Assembly: GCF_047496725.1 (NCBI RefSeq)
Contig: NC_132970.1
Location: forward strand, 16,715,001 to 16,779,000
DNA from: Anoplolepis gracilipes
Taxonomy: Eukaryota > Arthropoda > Insecta > Hymenoptera > Formicidae
DNA: 64,000 nucleotides
Direction of reading: 5' to 3'
Part shown: in pieces, positions 38,566-51,589 of the stretch
Position numbering within the stretch: the first letter of the stretch is position 1
How the letters are laid out: each line of letters opens with the position of its first letter
Notes under the pieces: generated by a model
Seen by the model: the letters and a program-made list of their open reading frames with translations, nothing else
What the model was told of the DNA's origin: nothing
Databases searched by the model: none
Program-made: the position numbers and the translations under genes

Positions 38566-38699
38566 GCACCATTTGTTACAAAAATTCTCTATTTTAGTCA
38601 AAGTTTACACGCGGTTTTGATAGTTAATGTTACGAATGTTATAAAATCACTAAAATTAAAAAAAAAAAAAGAAAAGAAATACTTGACTTGAGAAAGATT

Positions 38700-39950
38700 A
38701 ACCCAGTCGAGGTTAATTTGGCAAAATGGGCAAAAGATCGCGCTCGACGTCAAGCATACAAGATCGAGATAGAAGCAATTCGCGCGTCTCCGAGCATACG
38801 CGGGCGCAAGTGCGGAATGCACTTACGTACTTGGTACTGACATAAGCCCCGAAACGCCCGGGGCGGGGGGGGGGGGGAGGGGGGAACCGATTCCGTGGTA
38901 GCGGCATCGAGGACGGAAGAGAGAAGCTCGTTCTACCACGTTTCGCGAGAGGGGTAGGAAAGCGAAGGGGGAGGAAAAGGGGGGCCGCGCGAGGCGCGGA
39001 GGAGGCGAAAGGTGCGGCAAAAGTGTTGTGCGAGCGGGAAGGGGGGACGGTGGAGGTCCGAATCATCCTTACACAAGACTATACGAGACAACTCTACGTT
39101 CTCCCTCCCTTCCCTCCCACCCCACCCCCCGCCCTCCCCTCCTGTATAGCGACTTTCGTTCGAATAAAGTCACCCCGGAGGCGCGCGGGGGAACCTTCGC
39201 GCGAGAAAGAAAGAAGGAGAGAGAGAGAGAGAGAGACAGAGAGTGTGTAAAAGGACAGAGAAGTCCCGAGAGTCGCGCCGCACGCTTTCGAATTTCACGC
39301 GAAATTCGGTCAATTTCAGGCGCGGCTTTGGCGCACTTTGTATAGACTGACGCGGCCCCCAGCTCGGTTTTACCATCGCGCGCGCGCGCGCGGACGCCTT
39401 CGTGTTTTTTCCGCTCCTGCCCGTAGTTGTTTCACACGAGGAGGGACCTCGCGCGTCCTCGATCGGTCCCGGGGCCCCGGCGTCACGAAGAGTACGCGTC
39501 GAGTCGACGTTTTAGACGCGGCCGAGGGCCGGGGTCGGAGCTGGGGCTGGGACCGGGGCCGGGGCCGGGGCCGGGGCCGGGGCCGGGGCCGGGGCCGGGG
39601 CCGGGACCGGGGCTGGGACCGGGGCCGGGGAGCACGGTGGCGCGGACGCGCATAGAAAGAAGCCCCGGCGCGGCGTGTTGCACACACGCACCAGGTTTCC
39701 TCGCTCCTTCGCTTCGCGGTCCCCGCGTTTCACGCGGATCAATGCCCCGGCAAAAGTTCTTTGAGCCGAGGACCACCTGCCCGCGAAGGACCCGCCCAAA
39801 GCGCGCAACGGCACCGGTGCATTGCCCCTGTTACTTCGTTCCAACGTGACTTTACTTGACTCTGACCGCGACTTTAGCCATTATACGGGATTTGGTGAAC
39901 CCCTTTGTGGATCCCGAATGGCGTGCGAAGGCGTTCGAAAGACGCAATTC
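38700..39950. promoter_or_regulatory. CpG/G-rich island bounded by direct repeats
   Basis: Strongly GC-rich with dense CpG, a G run at 38864-38878, an alternating CG tract at 39377-39392 and a GGGGCC array at 39540-39630. Frames are open on both strands (Gly/Pro/Arg- and Ala/Pro-rich), which follows from composition. It could be a promoter and first exon, but no start or splice site could be assigned with confidence. Confidence 0.35.
39540..39630 (+). repeat. GGGGCC hexanucleotide array
   Basis: Eight perfect GGGGCC units at 39555-39602, flanked on both sides by variants GGGACC and GGGGCT. The whole tract is about 90 bp. In two frames it would read as Gly-Pro and Gly-Arg dipeptide repeats, the complement as Gly-Pro and Ala-Pro. 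It is strongly G-quadruplex-prone. Confidence 0.95.
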
Positions 39951-39955
39951 GCGCC

Positions 39956-40066
39956 TCATATTTTCTCTTTTTGCTACTTTACGCGAACGTTTTTGTTTTA
40001 TATCAAAATATAGATTTTTTTTTTCTTTTTATATAAATCCTTCTCATATAAAGTAAATGTATGTAA
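39956..40066 (+). repeat. Direct repeat, copy 2
   Basis: Partner of 38457-38565 in the same orientation, 1.5 kb away. The CpG island fills the space between the copies. Confidence 0.9.
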
Positions 40067-41160
40067 ATAAATCAAGTAAATGTAATAAATCTTCATTTTA
40101 AAAGTATTTCGAAATTGAAAAAGTACATCTTAGACTTTTTTCAACTTTACTTATACTAACTACATGGAGAGATGAAAGCCACGTATAAAATAGAATTTTG
40201 TTTTTAGATGAGCGAAAGATGGGCGATTAGTTTATCTATTTAGATTTTTCTTTTACAAGCTTTTTGAATTTATATACATTATCTGCTAATTAGCATACTT
40301 AAGAGGAAAAATAATGGAAAGATGTTGAGATATTTGTAATAAAACATACTCTCTTTTTGAAATAGATAAATTTAAATTTTAAGTTAGCTTTTTATTGAAA
40401 AAATGTTTGAAGTTTTATTTTACACACAAGACGTAAACAGCAATTTGATACTTATTTAAAAAGAGTGAACGTCAGCTGCACAAAACCGCTTATCTTTCAT
40501 AGACCTAGCGATAAACAATTTAGGTTCAAGTCGCATATTTGAATTTTCGTTACAATGTGCAACGGCCCTGTTGTAACCCTCTAGGGCCAAACTTGGTGCA
40601 CATCGTGCGTGACTGCGATGCGCGCCTCCGTGTCCGTTGCGTGTACATACGTAGCGCGTATGTACGCGTGCATAGGCGTGTGCATCGTGCACCGCCCGAC
40701 CGGTTGCAATGCACCGAAACTTTATTTCCAGAATGTTTGATTTGAGAAAGAAATAGCGCTGACTCGTTCTGCCTGTAAGGTTCTCGTCTTCTGCAAACTA
40801 CGTCGTATATTTAACAATTTCTCCGTATTCTTCACGACGCAAAAACGTACTGCTATAAGATTATTATCTTTTTTTTCTTTTACGATACGTAGATATGATT
40901 CAAACGAACACGTACGTAATGCGTCCCATTTACATTTCTGTAACATTTGAGAATATTTCGCTTACGTGCTTATTAGTGAATAATAAAAAATATTTCACTA
41001 TATATATTCACTTTATTAAAAAAATAATATAATAAAAATTCTTAAACTAGCCTGTTCGATTTTAAAGTATGATATTATTGAAAAGAACTGATTTATCGTT
41101 TCCTAAAAGCAAAAGATTAATTAAAATAAATAAATAATACCGAGGCTCTCTCATAGATAA

Positions 41161-41565
41161 TAAAATAAATTAACAATAATGGCAGTAGAGAGCAAAAGAG
41201 TATATCGCAAAACGTATTATGTAACTGAAGGTAATAGAGATCTAAGAATAAATTAAAAAATTTGGATATAATAAAATAAATAATTTAATACAAATTTATA
41301 TAAAAATGAATAATCAAATTATAAATAGAAATAAAATTATAATAACGAACGTTTCGAGCTCATTCTTTGAGTCTTTTTTAGCGCATATAAATATAAAATT
41401 GATTCGGTATCGGTGGTGATTTTATGAATTTGTATTAAATTATTTAGTTCATTATATCCAAATTTTTTAATTTATTCTTAGATCTATATTACCTTCAGTT
41501 ACATCATACGTTTTGCGATATATTTTTTTGCTCTCTACTACCATTATTATTAATTTATTTTATTA
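41161..41565. mobile_element. Young foldback element with 140-bp arms
   Basis: 41161-41302 and the reverse complement of 41424-41565 match at about 93% (around nine mismatches, no large indel). Both arms carry ATATCGCAAAACGTAT and TGTAACTGAAGGTAAT. The 120-bp spacer holds, on the minus strand, GACTCAAAGAATGAG followed by CTCGAAACGTTCGT. There is no coding capacity. Confidence 0.85.
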
Positions 41566-43327
41566 AAATAAATAAAATCTAATATGATATTAGATGCTTC
41601 TTTTACTCATTGTCAGAAGACTTATCAATTACATTAACCGTTTTTACCGCGAGTTAAAAAACCTGTCGCTGAAGAATCTCTGCGATTTTGAAGCGAAAAA
41701 AACGTAGTTAGCGCGACAATCATTCTGCATGATGAAATAGAAACGGGAAGGAAACGGCCCAGAAGAAAGATGAGAAAAAGAGAAATAAAGAAAGAGAAAT
41801 GAGGCCGGAATGAAAGCGTACAGGGCAGTCTCGGGCGTGTACACTGATGCAACGCGAATTTTGGCTCGGCCCGGTCACGGTTTCGTAGGCACGCTAAAAA
41901 TTCCTTTTCGTTCTTCCTCTCGACAATTGTTTCGTTGCATCCTGCCGGGGCCGAGCTCTGCTGCAAACCTTGAGAGCGGAACGAACCAGGGTGTCGGCGT
42001 ATATCTGCCAAAGGCAGATGCCCTCGCGAAACACGGGCGAATTAAAAGAAATTAAGGGAAAACACGTACACCACATTGATAATCGAAAAAACGAATAATT
42101 TTTTTCCGACAAACCAATGTCTTTTATTTTTTTTTTTTTTTTTTTTTTTTTATACAAATCCTTTCTTAACATATCGTTTGTATGTGTGTTCTGAAAATGC
42201 TTCATATGTGTGTGTAAAATTTATTGTTTAAAAAAAAGTAATAATGTATATATCGAAACGTATGTGCCAGTTAGCCTTTCAACATGTTCTCAGACTGTTT
42301 GACCGATTACTTTGATTAGAATGTTTTAAAATAAAAATAGTTTGCGGTTTTTTTTATCTACATTTAAAAATTTTCTCTTAATTTAAAATTCATATTCCGC
42401 ACAGTTATAAATTCCAAATCAGAAACTATAACAATTTTCGCTTCTTCAGTACATGCACTCATATACAATCAACCTTCTATATCTCTTAATGTTTTAAAGA
42501 TCCTGTAATAAAATTAAATAATTGAATTCTTGATAAAACTAATATATGTACTATAATAAAATCTGTTATAAAGAAAGAACTTGATGAGAGAGTCAAGTAT
42601 TATATGAGATTGTGTAATTGTCTGTAAACTTTTAGTACTTAGATGATACATCAAATTACTAATTTATCCATTTGTTTTATGTGAGTTAATAAATGCTAAT
42701 AGTCGAAGAGTAAGAAGGCAGAACGAAGAAAACAAAGATATTAAGCGGCTCGAGTAAATTCAAAGCGATACATATCTTGAAGAATGTAATATAATTTCAG
42801 TAATATAATTTCCAACAATTATATTTATCTATGATACTTCACACTTTTTAGAAATAATCAATATTTAGCGTCAGGAATGCGCATTTGATGTCAAATTTTC
42901 ATTTTAACGTTCAGCTTTGACTTGTTAGATGCGTAACATTTTGAGTGAAATGTGAAATCAGAAAATATGAAATTAGCTGTATAAACTTTAAAATCATACG
43001 AGATTATATTAATAATAAATTTGTTTGACTCACATGGTCTCCTGTCTTAAAAATCTTTTTCATATATTTCTGCTTCACGTCACGCATTTACACAAATTGT
43101 CGAATATTTTTAAAATTCCTAAGTTTATTTTATAAAATGTATTTTCTGGACTGGTTATTACATATATATAAAATTTTAATTGCATATTGCGCATTTCAAA
43201 TTTTAATTGGTAATTACAGATGATAATAATTTCCTCCCATATTCCGCGATATACATGACCCGTAATGTATTCTCTGTAACTTACGCTAGCATATTCTGAA
43301 AAACCTCTAAATTTGTTATACTTAATG

Positions 43328-43358
43328 CGTAATAATAATAATAATAATAATAATAATG
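43328..43358. repeat. (AAT)n array
   Basis: About ten AAT units with degenerate extension to 43390. Confidence 0.9.
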
Positions 43359-43559
43359 ATAATAATATTATAATAATAGTAGTAATGTAATTAAATGTTT
43401 CACATGTATTACAATTCTTATCGTCGTAATCGTATCAGATAACAGTACAATTGTTAAATAACAGTGTACAGTTAATATTAGTGTATCGCGCTTCCTTCAT
43501 CACGTTTACTCCCGAAAATAAAGAGCTCCGCAATCAGAAATACCCATCGAATCGGATAA

Positions 43560-43702
43560 GGATCAATCCTAAAGGAAACGCGCGCTATCATTCGCGTATA
43601 TCGAAATCCCTCCCCCTCCCTCCCACCTGTCTTCTGACATATTAATATCCATCAAATACGACAGTTTATCGAGCAGCCGCGTTTTACGAAGGAAAAGGGA
43701 GG

Positions 43703-43735
<33 letters not shown>

Positions 43736-44740
43736 ATGGAAGGGAAGGGAAGCGAAGCAAAGAGCTGCTCGGGACTGTTGAGCGTGATCAGCATTATCGA
43801 ATTAGCGCGATTGGCGTACGGTCGGAATTTCGCGATGGTTGCGCGGACCCGATGTGTTTGCATTAGCGAAGGCCGCCTGAGGGAATATTGCGTTTCGATT
43901 GGACATACACGCGCAAATCGCGGACGATAAATATTAATTATTTTTGTTTGTCTCCTATCGCGCGGCCCGGCATTAATAACATTTCGATCCCGCGCGCGCT
44001 CGCACGCTCTCAGCTTCCGTCCCCCTCTCCCCCTCCCCCTCCTACCCCCTAGCGCTCTTTTACTCTCTCTCTCTCTCTCTCTCTTTCTCTCTTTCGCTTA
44101 CGAGTAAAACCATATCGCGCGCCGGCAAAACGAATTGGTTAGCGCTCTCTCATCGGTATGGCTCTCCTCTACCTGCACATTAATGACGCCACCCCCTCTT
44201 TGGTCACCGACAAAAACGTTCAAGTAACAGCAATGATGATGTCTCGCCCGTATTCACCCCCCGCGCGCACTCTTTTACACACACGCACATACACATACCC
44301 CTCTCGGGGTACCCCTCCACCAATCACTTCTTCCCCCCTTTCCCTCCACCTCTCCCCCTCCCCCCCCCGCTAACGCGGGTGTCGCCGCCATCGTCACCGC
44401 CATCAACCCCGGGGAATACGTAACCGAGGTTACAATGATCGTCGCGCGAATACGTAATTTTCGCAAACAAAGTAGCCTGGCAAATAATAAAACGCGCGCC
44501 TGTTTACCTTGACCGATGTGTATCTCCGGATTGCTGCTGTGCTCCGATGGGATGAAAATTCGCGATGGTAGGCCGATGCGTTCGACGCTCTGATAGTGAT
44601 AATCGAACTGATAGTTCGCGGCATCCTCTCGAGCTTTTTGTAATAATAAAATCTAATGTTATTGTTATATCTTGCGAGAGAGGCGTGACCGATTCGCGAG
44701 GCTTTTTAGCTACTTGCTGAAAAATCATATCTTTGTATTT
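43560..44740. other. CpG/C-rich mosaic
   Basis: Contains poly-A at 43704-43734, a CT array at 44064-44092 and C-rich tracts at 44020-44050 and 44330-44370. Frames on both strands are short. No gene was recognised. Confidence 0.5.
43704..43734. repeat. 31-base poly-A tract
   Basis: Uninterrupted A run next to CpG-rich sequence. It could be a retrotransposed poly-A tail, but no source transcript is visible upstream. Confidence 0.9.
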
Positions 44741-45511
44741 CGTTAGCGAATCATTTATAGATGGTATAATACTGTCAATTTTGTTTCAACGGAACTATAA
44801 TATTAACTTTAATTAATATTTATGTATATTTATATATCAATGTGCGTGTTAAAGAAAATAATTAGATATTTAGATTTTCCTTCTTTTCTGCAATTTATAA
44901 TAATTGTTCACATATGTGTACTTTATAAGACGATTGTCATTTTATATTTTTCACGTGTATAATTTTCTAGACGTGATATGATTTATGTTATTCTTAACAC
45001 AATCTAGATCTTGATGTTCAATATATAATCTTTTCAAAATGTGTCGTTTCGTTATCATACTCTATTGAAAAGTATAGTAATCATTTAAACACGCCTAATT
45101 TGTGATGATTATCGTTTATTGGTTAACGTAACGTTTGTAATTTCTCGAAAAGATTTGCCAGAGATCTATGAGAATTTTTTCGTTATTTTTAAACCAAATC
45201 AATCTTTACACATTGCCGTACAAATATATATTCTTTTCATATGTTGCCCTCACACTCGGCGTTTCCGCAAAATGCAAACGGCCACTTCCCGTGCGTAGAT
45301 GGGAATAAGCGTATGCGTGCACACAGCCGAGCGCGCTTTGGGCAAAGGCGGAAGACACGCGTTAGGACACAGCCAACGTAAAATAAAAGAGAAGATTACA
45401 GGATTGTGACCTGGGTGGGCGAATGTGTAGGAAGTGGAGCGAGGGTCGTTATAAATGGAACGCAGAATGACGTTGAAAATTGACTATACCTTTCGTCTCG
45501 AAATATGAAAT

Positions 45512-45514
<3 letters not shown>

Positions 45515-45553
<39 letters not shown>
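45515..45553. repeat. (CT)n microsatellite
   Basis: About 19 units followed by a poly-T run. Confidence 0.95.
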
Positions 45554-45561
<8 letters not shown>

Positions 45562-46181
45562 TAACGGTTCGACGATGCAACGTCTTGAACAACGAGGTAT
45601 ACGAAACTATCTCATATTTCGAGCATAGTTTCGATAAGAGGCGTCCTTATCAGCGACGTCAAACTGATCTTCCCTCCGGTCGAAACCTTGGAAGCATTTG
45701 AATACTTTGAGGGTTAATATCGATTGTAAAACGAGCAGAGATTCGAAGATCGGATCTCTTTCCTCGAGTATTCAAGTTCCGGGTTGTTGAATTAAATGAG
45801 ATACATTAATAACTCTCATAATGATGGGGAACCAGAACACGATGCTTCGCAAAACGAACGCAGACGCACTGCCGGTCGGTTCAATATACCGGGTACATAC
45901 ATATCTTGATCGTCCGTCGCGTCGTGCGTGGGGCTATACCGTAAAGAAATTCCTCGCAGGCTCGTAAATTTCCTAATGCAAACCGCGAAAGCAAACAGTT
46001 CCGCCGCGATTTAGTTGTCCTTGGCTTTATTTGCCGGAGTGCCGCGAGTCAGACTCGAAACACGCATCTGGTTAGACGACTTTGTGAAAACAAAATCGTC
46101 AGATATAGAATTCTTTCTCGTCTATGACGCGTTCAGTAATGGATTTAGTAACGCGCGGGACCTATACGAGAGCCAAGTATC

Positions 46182-46582
46182 GGTCTTTTCGATCAAAGAA
46201 AATTGCTCTACGAATTTAATTAATTATATACGCGCAATATCTATAATTATTATAATACGTTACATTTAATTAATATGAAAAAAATAGTCGAATATACTTG
46301 TAAAAAATAAATCACAAAAATTATAAAAGTATCGTGTAAAAAGAATATAATATTTCTTTAGGAAAATATTTTACCTATTATAGGGAATTTGTGAATATTT
46401 TTGGTCTTTTCGATCAAAGAAAATTGCTCTACGAATTTAATTAACTATATCCGCGCAATATCTATAATTATTATTAATATATTATATTTAATTAATATGA
46501 AAAAATAGTCGAATATACTTGTAAAAAACAAGTCACAAAAACATCGTGTAAAAGTATCGTGTAAAAAAAGAACAAAATATTT
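46182..46582 (+). repeat. Tandem duplication, two ~175-bp copies
   Basis: 46182-46354 and 46403-46582 share GGTCTTTTCGATCAAAGAAA, GCTCTACGAATTTAATTAA, CGCGCAATATCTATAATTAT and AGTCGAATATACTTGTAAAA in the same order, period 221 bp. Copy 2 contains an extra inner duplication of TATCGTGTAAAA. Confidence 0.92.
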
Positions 46583-47529
46583 TTGAAAAAAGTTTTTTCT
46601 CTTTTTCTTTTTCAAATGCAAGATTATCTAAAAGACCATGCAAAGTCTAAAACACATGGTTCGCTTATCGAAAAATTCGCCACTGCTCTCGCCGATAAAG
46701 CGTCTACTAGTTCAGCCTTCCTCTCGTCTCTACCAGCGCGATTCATTTCTCTTTCGTATTAGACTCGCGTTACGGTCAGTGACGTGAATTTAGACGAAGG
46801 TCAAGACGTCTGGCCGCGTCTCGCTGTAATGATCGTCTCACATAATGTCCGAGCCAGCGTGTGAATAATCGTCTACGGACCATATAATGACGAACACGTA
46901 CCGTTGTTCTCGCCTGTTTAAGAGAATAGGAGAGAATAAGTGGCGTTACATGATCATATACAATGTACAATAGTACGATTGATGGATTGATAAATTGATA
47001 AATTGAGTAAAAAATGATAATGTTATCGTGGCCTTCTTCTAAAAGCCATATAAAATTCTAATGGGATATGATACGTTTTATCTGATATCTCGTAATGTTT
47101 TAATTTATGATGTTAATTTACTTTTAACTTTACAATATTAACTTGCTTAGCAAGTTAAGTAGCGCGCTTAGTTCTTCGTTTAATCAAAGTACTCTGTTAG
47201 AGATAGTTGTGGTTATCTTCTACAAAAATCTGTGTTAAATATTTATGAGCAATAATAAAACGCAGAGAGATGTTATAATGGCTCTATTTGTAAACAAAAA
47301 ATTCGTCAAATTCACACAAAGCTCGGTATACAGGAATTTTTGAAATTACCATCTAAATATTGAATATGAATTTGAAATCAAACCCGTAAAATTGTAAACT
47401 ATTAGCAATTTCAAATCTTTATTTCGGCGATATACCATATAATTTAATCCCTCAATCTTCATTTTATTTTTGTAACTTTAGTGATTCCAATAATAAATAT
47501 AAACACTGTCTCATATTTAAAAACAAATC

Positions 47530-47898
47530 TCAGATAATTTTTCCATAGAGAATACCATGATAATTATTTTTTAGAGCAAAATCTTTGTGATTTCCAAAGA
47601 TTTTTACGAAAATTTTTACTTTTGAAACGAAAATTTTTCCTTCCGGTTCTTTTAACGCGGTGAAGTTAAATATTTGCGAAAAGAACGAAGGATGTGCATC
47701 GATATTAAAACACATCCTGTCCGCATTAAGGTTCCCATCCGTTTCGAAAAACAGGTGCGCGGATATCAATGCATCGGATGACAAACGGCCGCACGTGACA
47801 TCGTGTTGGATCGAATCGCTAAATGTAAGTATTAAGTCTTGCAAAACGTTAATATAATTTCTCAAAAGAAAAGTTAAGTGCATAATATTGAGCCCCAC
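47530..47898 (-). CDS. Doubtful 122-codon open frame
   Basis: A minus-strand frame with mixed, non-repetitive composition, including LSSDALISAHLFFETDGN. The + strand is also open over part of it and has a donor-like GTAAGT at 47824. No homology was recognised and no splice context was found for the minus frame. At this length it could occur by chance. Confidence 0.12.
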   Translation of the reverse strand: MGLNIMHLTFLLRNYINVLQDLILTFSDSIQHDVTCGRLSSDALISAHLFFETDGNLNADRMCFNIDAHPSFFSQIFNFTALKEPEGKIFVSKVKIFVKIFGNHKDFALKNNYHGILYGKII

Positions 47899-50800
47899 GA
47901 TGTTACAATAAACCCTTTTCTGTCCGTTTGGTGTCTTTTCGGGGACACGTTTCGCATCGCGAGACAGATAAGCGCAGATGTTGGTCTTACTGCGCGACTT
48001 AATTAGCTGAATAACCGTACGTGACGTAAGTCATCTGTGTGAAAAACTCAAGACAACAAGAAAGTAGGGAGGCGAAATATGTAAAAAATAAATATATCAC
48101 TACGAATCGTGCACGATGTTCCGTGAAACTTGTGTGAAACATCGGAAAGATTATTTTTCACCAAAATTAAATCCCATCTATATTTATCGTAAACTAATTT
48201 AAAGTTATTTCAATATTAAAGTAAAATATTCGATTCAATCAACTTCCAACTATTATTTTAAACTTATTATTTTAAAATTATACAATCTTCAGGATTTAAT
48301 TTTTTTGTTAACTCTTAGTCGACAAGGAAAAATTAAAAAAAAAAAAAATTATTCAAAAGTATTAATCTAATACTTAATGTTTTACTTGAAAAACGACTGA
48401 TCTGATAAAATACTTAAGGGAATAAGATTCTTGCGGTTTAAATCTTGACGGAGCACTCCGTGCGATCTTCACCGTGGAAGGTTCCGTTATTCCGTGAGGG
48501 ATAATTGAAAGCATTTCTCGAGACGGAAGCCATTACGATGCAACGATTTATGCCTATAGATCGCGGAAAGATTAAAGGTATACGTACGTCGTGTAAATAT
48601 ACGAAGGGCAAATTTCCTTTTTTTTTTTTCTTCATCCCTTTCGTTTTTCTTTTTCGCACAAGTGTAGCACTCGCAATTAACGCGCGCGCTAATTAAGAGA
48701 ATCGTCGATATACACGTATGAGCGCGCGTGCGCTCGCAGGCGGGTAATTCAGTTGTAGCGACGACGCTCCCCGACAACGTTTCGGCATATTCCCGAATTG
48801 CCAAAAAGGAAGTTCACATGGGTAACCAGCACGTTGCTAGGTTGAATAAATGCCTAATTATAACTATCTTACATCTACCGCGCATCGTGTATTATTATTG
48901 CCCCACGAAACCGTACCCAACGACGGTACGGCTTGTTCTCGCATACTATGCACGCGGACGTGCTTAACAAACGTTCCTGGCCAAATTTGCAAGGATGCGC
49001 ATAATAATCGTCCATTAACCAGTCATTTGCGTCCGGAAAGGCGGGTTCTCACGCACTGTCATCCCAGCGAAACGCATAATCTCGTAGACTAACCTGCGGA
49101 ATCGATTGCGATCGGCCTACAAAAAAAAAAGATCGCCATTCGACGATTATGTTATTGCGTCCGTGAAGATATGCGAGAATGTTTTTTTTTTTTTTCACGA
49201 TTAAAATCAGCATATATTATTCCTTACGTTCTCTAAGAGTGAAATGAAAATGAGATGGTAATAATATTTTTTATATATATATATATATATATATAATTAA
49301 ATCGTCTTAAATCGTCTTAAATCGTGTATGCGGGAAACATAAAAAAAACATGACAGCGTTGTTATCGTCTAATCTATCGCATTATTAGTAGATTAAAAAA
49401 TTTATTAGTCTAAGCTTTATATGTATTATTTCGAATCCCACATCGTAAAGTAAAATATACCTACATTCTTATTGTTCGATAACATTTTAGACGCGCTTTC
49501 GACGCTGGCTCCGACACTTACTGTGCTTCGCATCTGTTATTATATTACTTCATCATGCTTTGCGAAATGTATGCTTCCCAGAAGTAATAACGATAACAAA
49601 AATGATGTCGCGTAATAATTGGCATACTTTGAAAAGTAAAGTTTCGCGTCTACATTACATCGATAATTTTTCGCGATTAACAACAATTAATTTTAGTGTG
49701 ACGCAAAAAAACAAACACACAAAAATAATGATTTTCACATCTTACGACATTATCAAGATTATCCAAAAAAAAAAAAAAAGTCAAATAACACATCTTTGAG
49801 TTTAAAATATTTATTCCGTTAAATATCAGCATGAAATAATATTAATTGCCCTTTTTTTAAATATCAAACAATCCAAAAAATTATGTAATTACATATTATA
49901 CACATAAATACATTGAAGAATCTCAACTTTATAAGCTTTCGTAAGCTCTCTTTCGCAATGGTGAATCATAAATATCACTAGACACTTCGTGATACGTTCT
50001 TCTCTCACACATATATTTCTCTTTCTCAAACATCTATTAGAATGTTGTGAAATAATATTGCAATCATAAATAACCACAATTTGCAGATGCGTCGTTTGTT
50101 TCAAATCTCATTCAACATAAGAAAGTAGAAGAAGAGATTTTTCATGTTTAAATTTCGAATTAAAAGTGAAAAAGCCATTTAGACTCATTAAGTTCATTAA
50201 CATATAATGGAATATCACTAATATCTCAATTGTACAGCGATTAACTAATGCATTCGCACGAATAAATCCGGTAATGCTGTTATTTGTCAAATAATACCAT
50301 GAAAATTGCAAACGTCTAAAAACCTTATGAACCTATATGAACATCTTTCAGAATTTCAATTTTTGCGTCTTGCGTCATTCAATCGAAAAGTTGTCCTCGA
50401 TATGTTTTAGATAATTTTCGCCACAAGATTCAATAATGTTGCCAAATATTGTAGAATCGAGACTAATCTTAATTTTACATGTGCAATAAATATCTAACAT
50501 TTTTACTATTTCGTGAAAGCAACTGAAATTTTTTATTCGTTTCATAAGAAACTACTGTAGAAATAGATTATACAACTATTTATAATCATTATATAAATAA
50601 TGATTATGAGTATAAAACAAGTAGGAAATAAGTAAAAAAAAAAAAAATATATCGTACCATAGAAATTAAACCTTATGAAACAAACTCTTTCTATATTTTG
50701 CGTAATTATTAATATTCTAATTAATAATATAAATTTCTCAAACATTTACATTTAGAAAATTGCATTATTATACCTTATTTGCACAATTTTATAAATTCGA

Positions 50801-51292
50801 GTATGCGTGAGTATGCGTGTGTCATGTAATTATTAATTAGCTAAAAGAATATAAATTTGCGACACACTATTTTTGTAATTGAATAATGTTGACTTTGTTG
50901 GCCGGTGCAATCTAATCTTCTGATTAGATAAACAGAAAAGAAAAATGTGCAATGCGAGAATGAAATTTCTTGCGAAATTATGTATCGAGCAATGAATAGG
51001 GTTAGCAATGCGGTATGTCGTAATTCCGCAACCAACAACTGAATACATTACGCAAGAAAAAAAGATATGCCGTACAAGCAAAAAATTTTGAGAACAGGTA
51101 CGCGCTTGCGTGATTAATGCGCTGAACGTGGAATTCCAAAAAGACGCCGTCGAAACCGTCCTGAAATTGCATGAGAGAAGGACGGGAGTGTGTGCCTTTC
51201 CTGTTCCTGTATAAATAGGGCATCGCTAATATTATAATTTTCATAACACAAGAATGTGTATATAAAAATATATAAATTATAGTGCGATATAA

Positions 51293-51323
<31 letters not shown>

Positions 51324-51499
51324 TGAAACGATTTATGATAAAAGAATTTGGAAGTGAAGAGAAACAATAGTTTTTAAATAATACATATGAATTAATGATA
51401 AAAGTTATCAGTTCTCCTTGGAAAATTAAACAATGTTGAACGATGCTGAACGAACAAACGTACCAACCAAACACCACCACTCATGGTAGCTAAAAATTG

Positions 51500-51545
51500 T
51501 TCATCTCTGCCAACCATACTTTGAAAATAGCCGGCAGGGAGAAAG

Positions 51546-51589
<44 letters not shown>

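Larger units (their letters stand above)
40067..43540. other. AT-rich gene-free stretch
   Basis: Includes a small CpG-richer segment at 40530-40720, the young foldback at 41161-41565, a mixed segment at 41640-42050 with short frames on both strands, poly-T at 42125-42151 and an AAT array at 43328-43358. No gene was supported. Confidence 0.55.
44741..51490. other. Mostly AT-rich gene-free stretch
   Basis: Holds the CT array at 45515-45553, the tandem duplication at 46182-46582, a doubtful 122-codon minus frame at 47530-47898, moderately CpG-rich DNA at 48430-49100, a TA run at 49274-49294 and poly-A at 51296-51323. Nothing else coding was supported. Confidence 0.5.

Noticed and set aside
39338..39849. 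Overlapping frames through the GGGGCC island on both strands
   Set aside because: Gly/Pro/Arg- and Ala/Pro-rich products appear in several frames at once, as expected from GC-rich DNA. There is no start context or splice support.
44770..44782. TAATACTGTCA, matching the start of miR-8
   Set aside because: Match ends after the seed region and the flanks do not fold into the known precursor shape.
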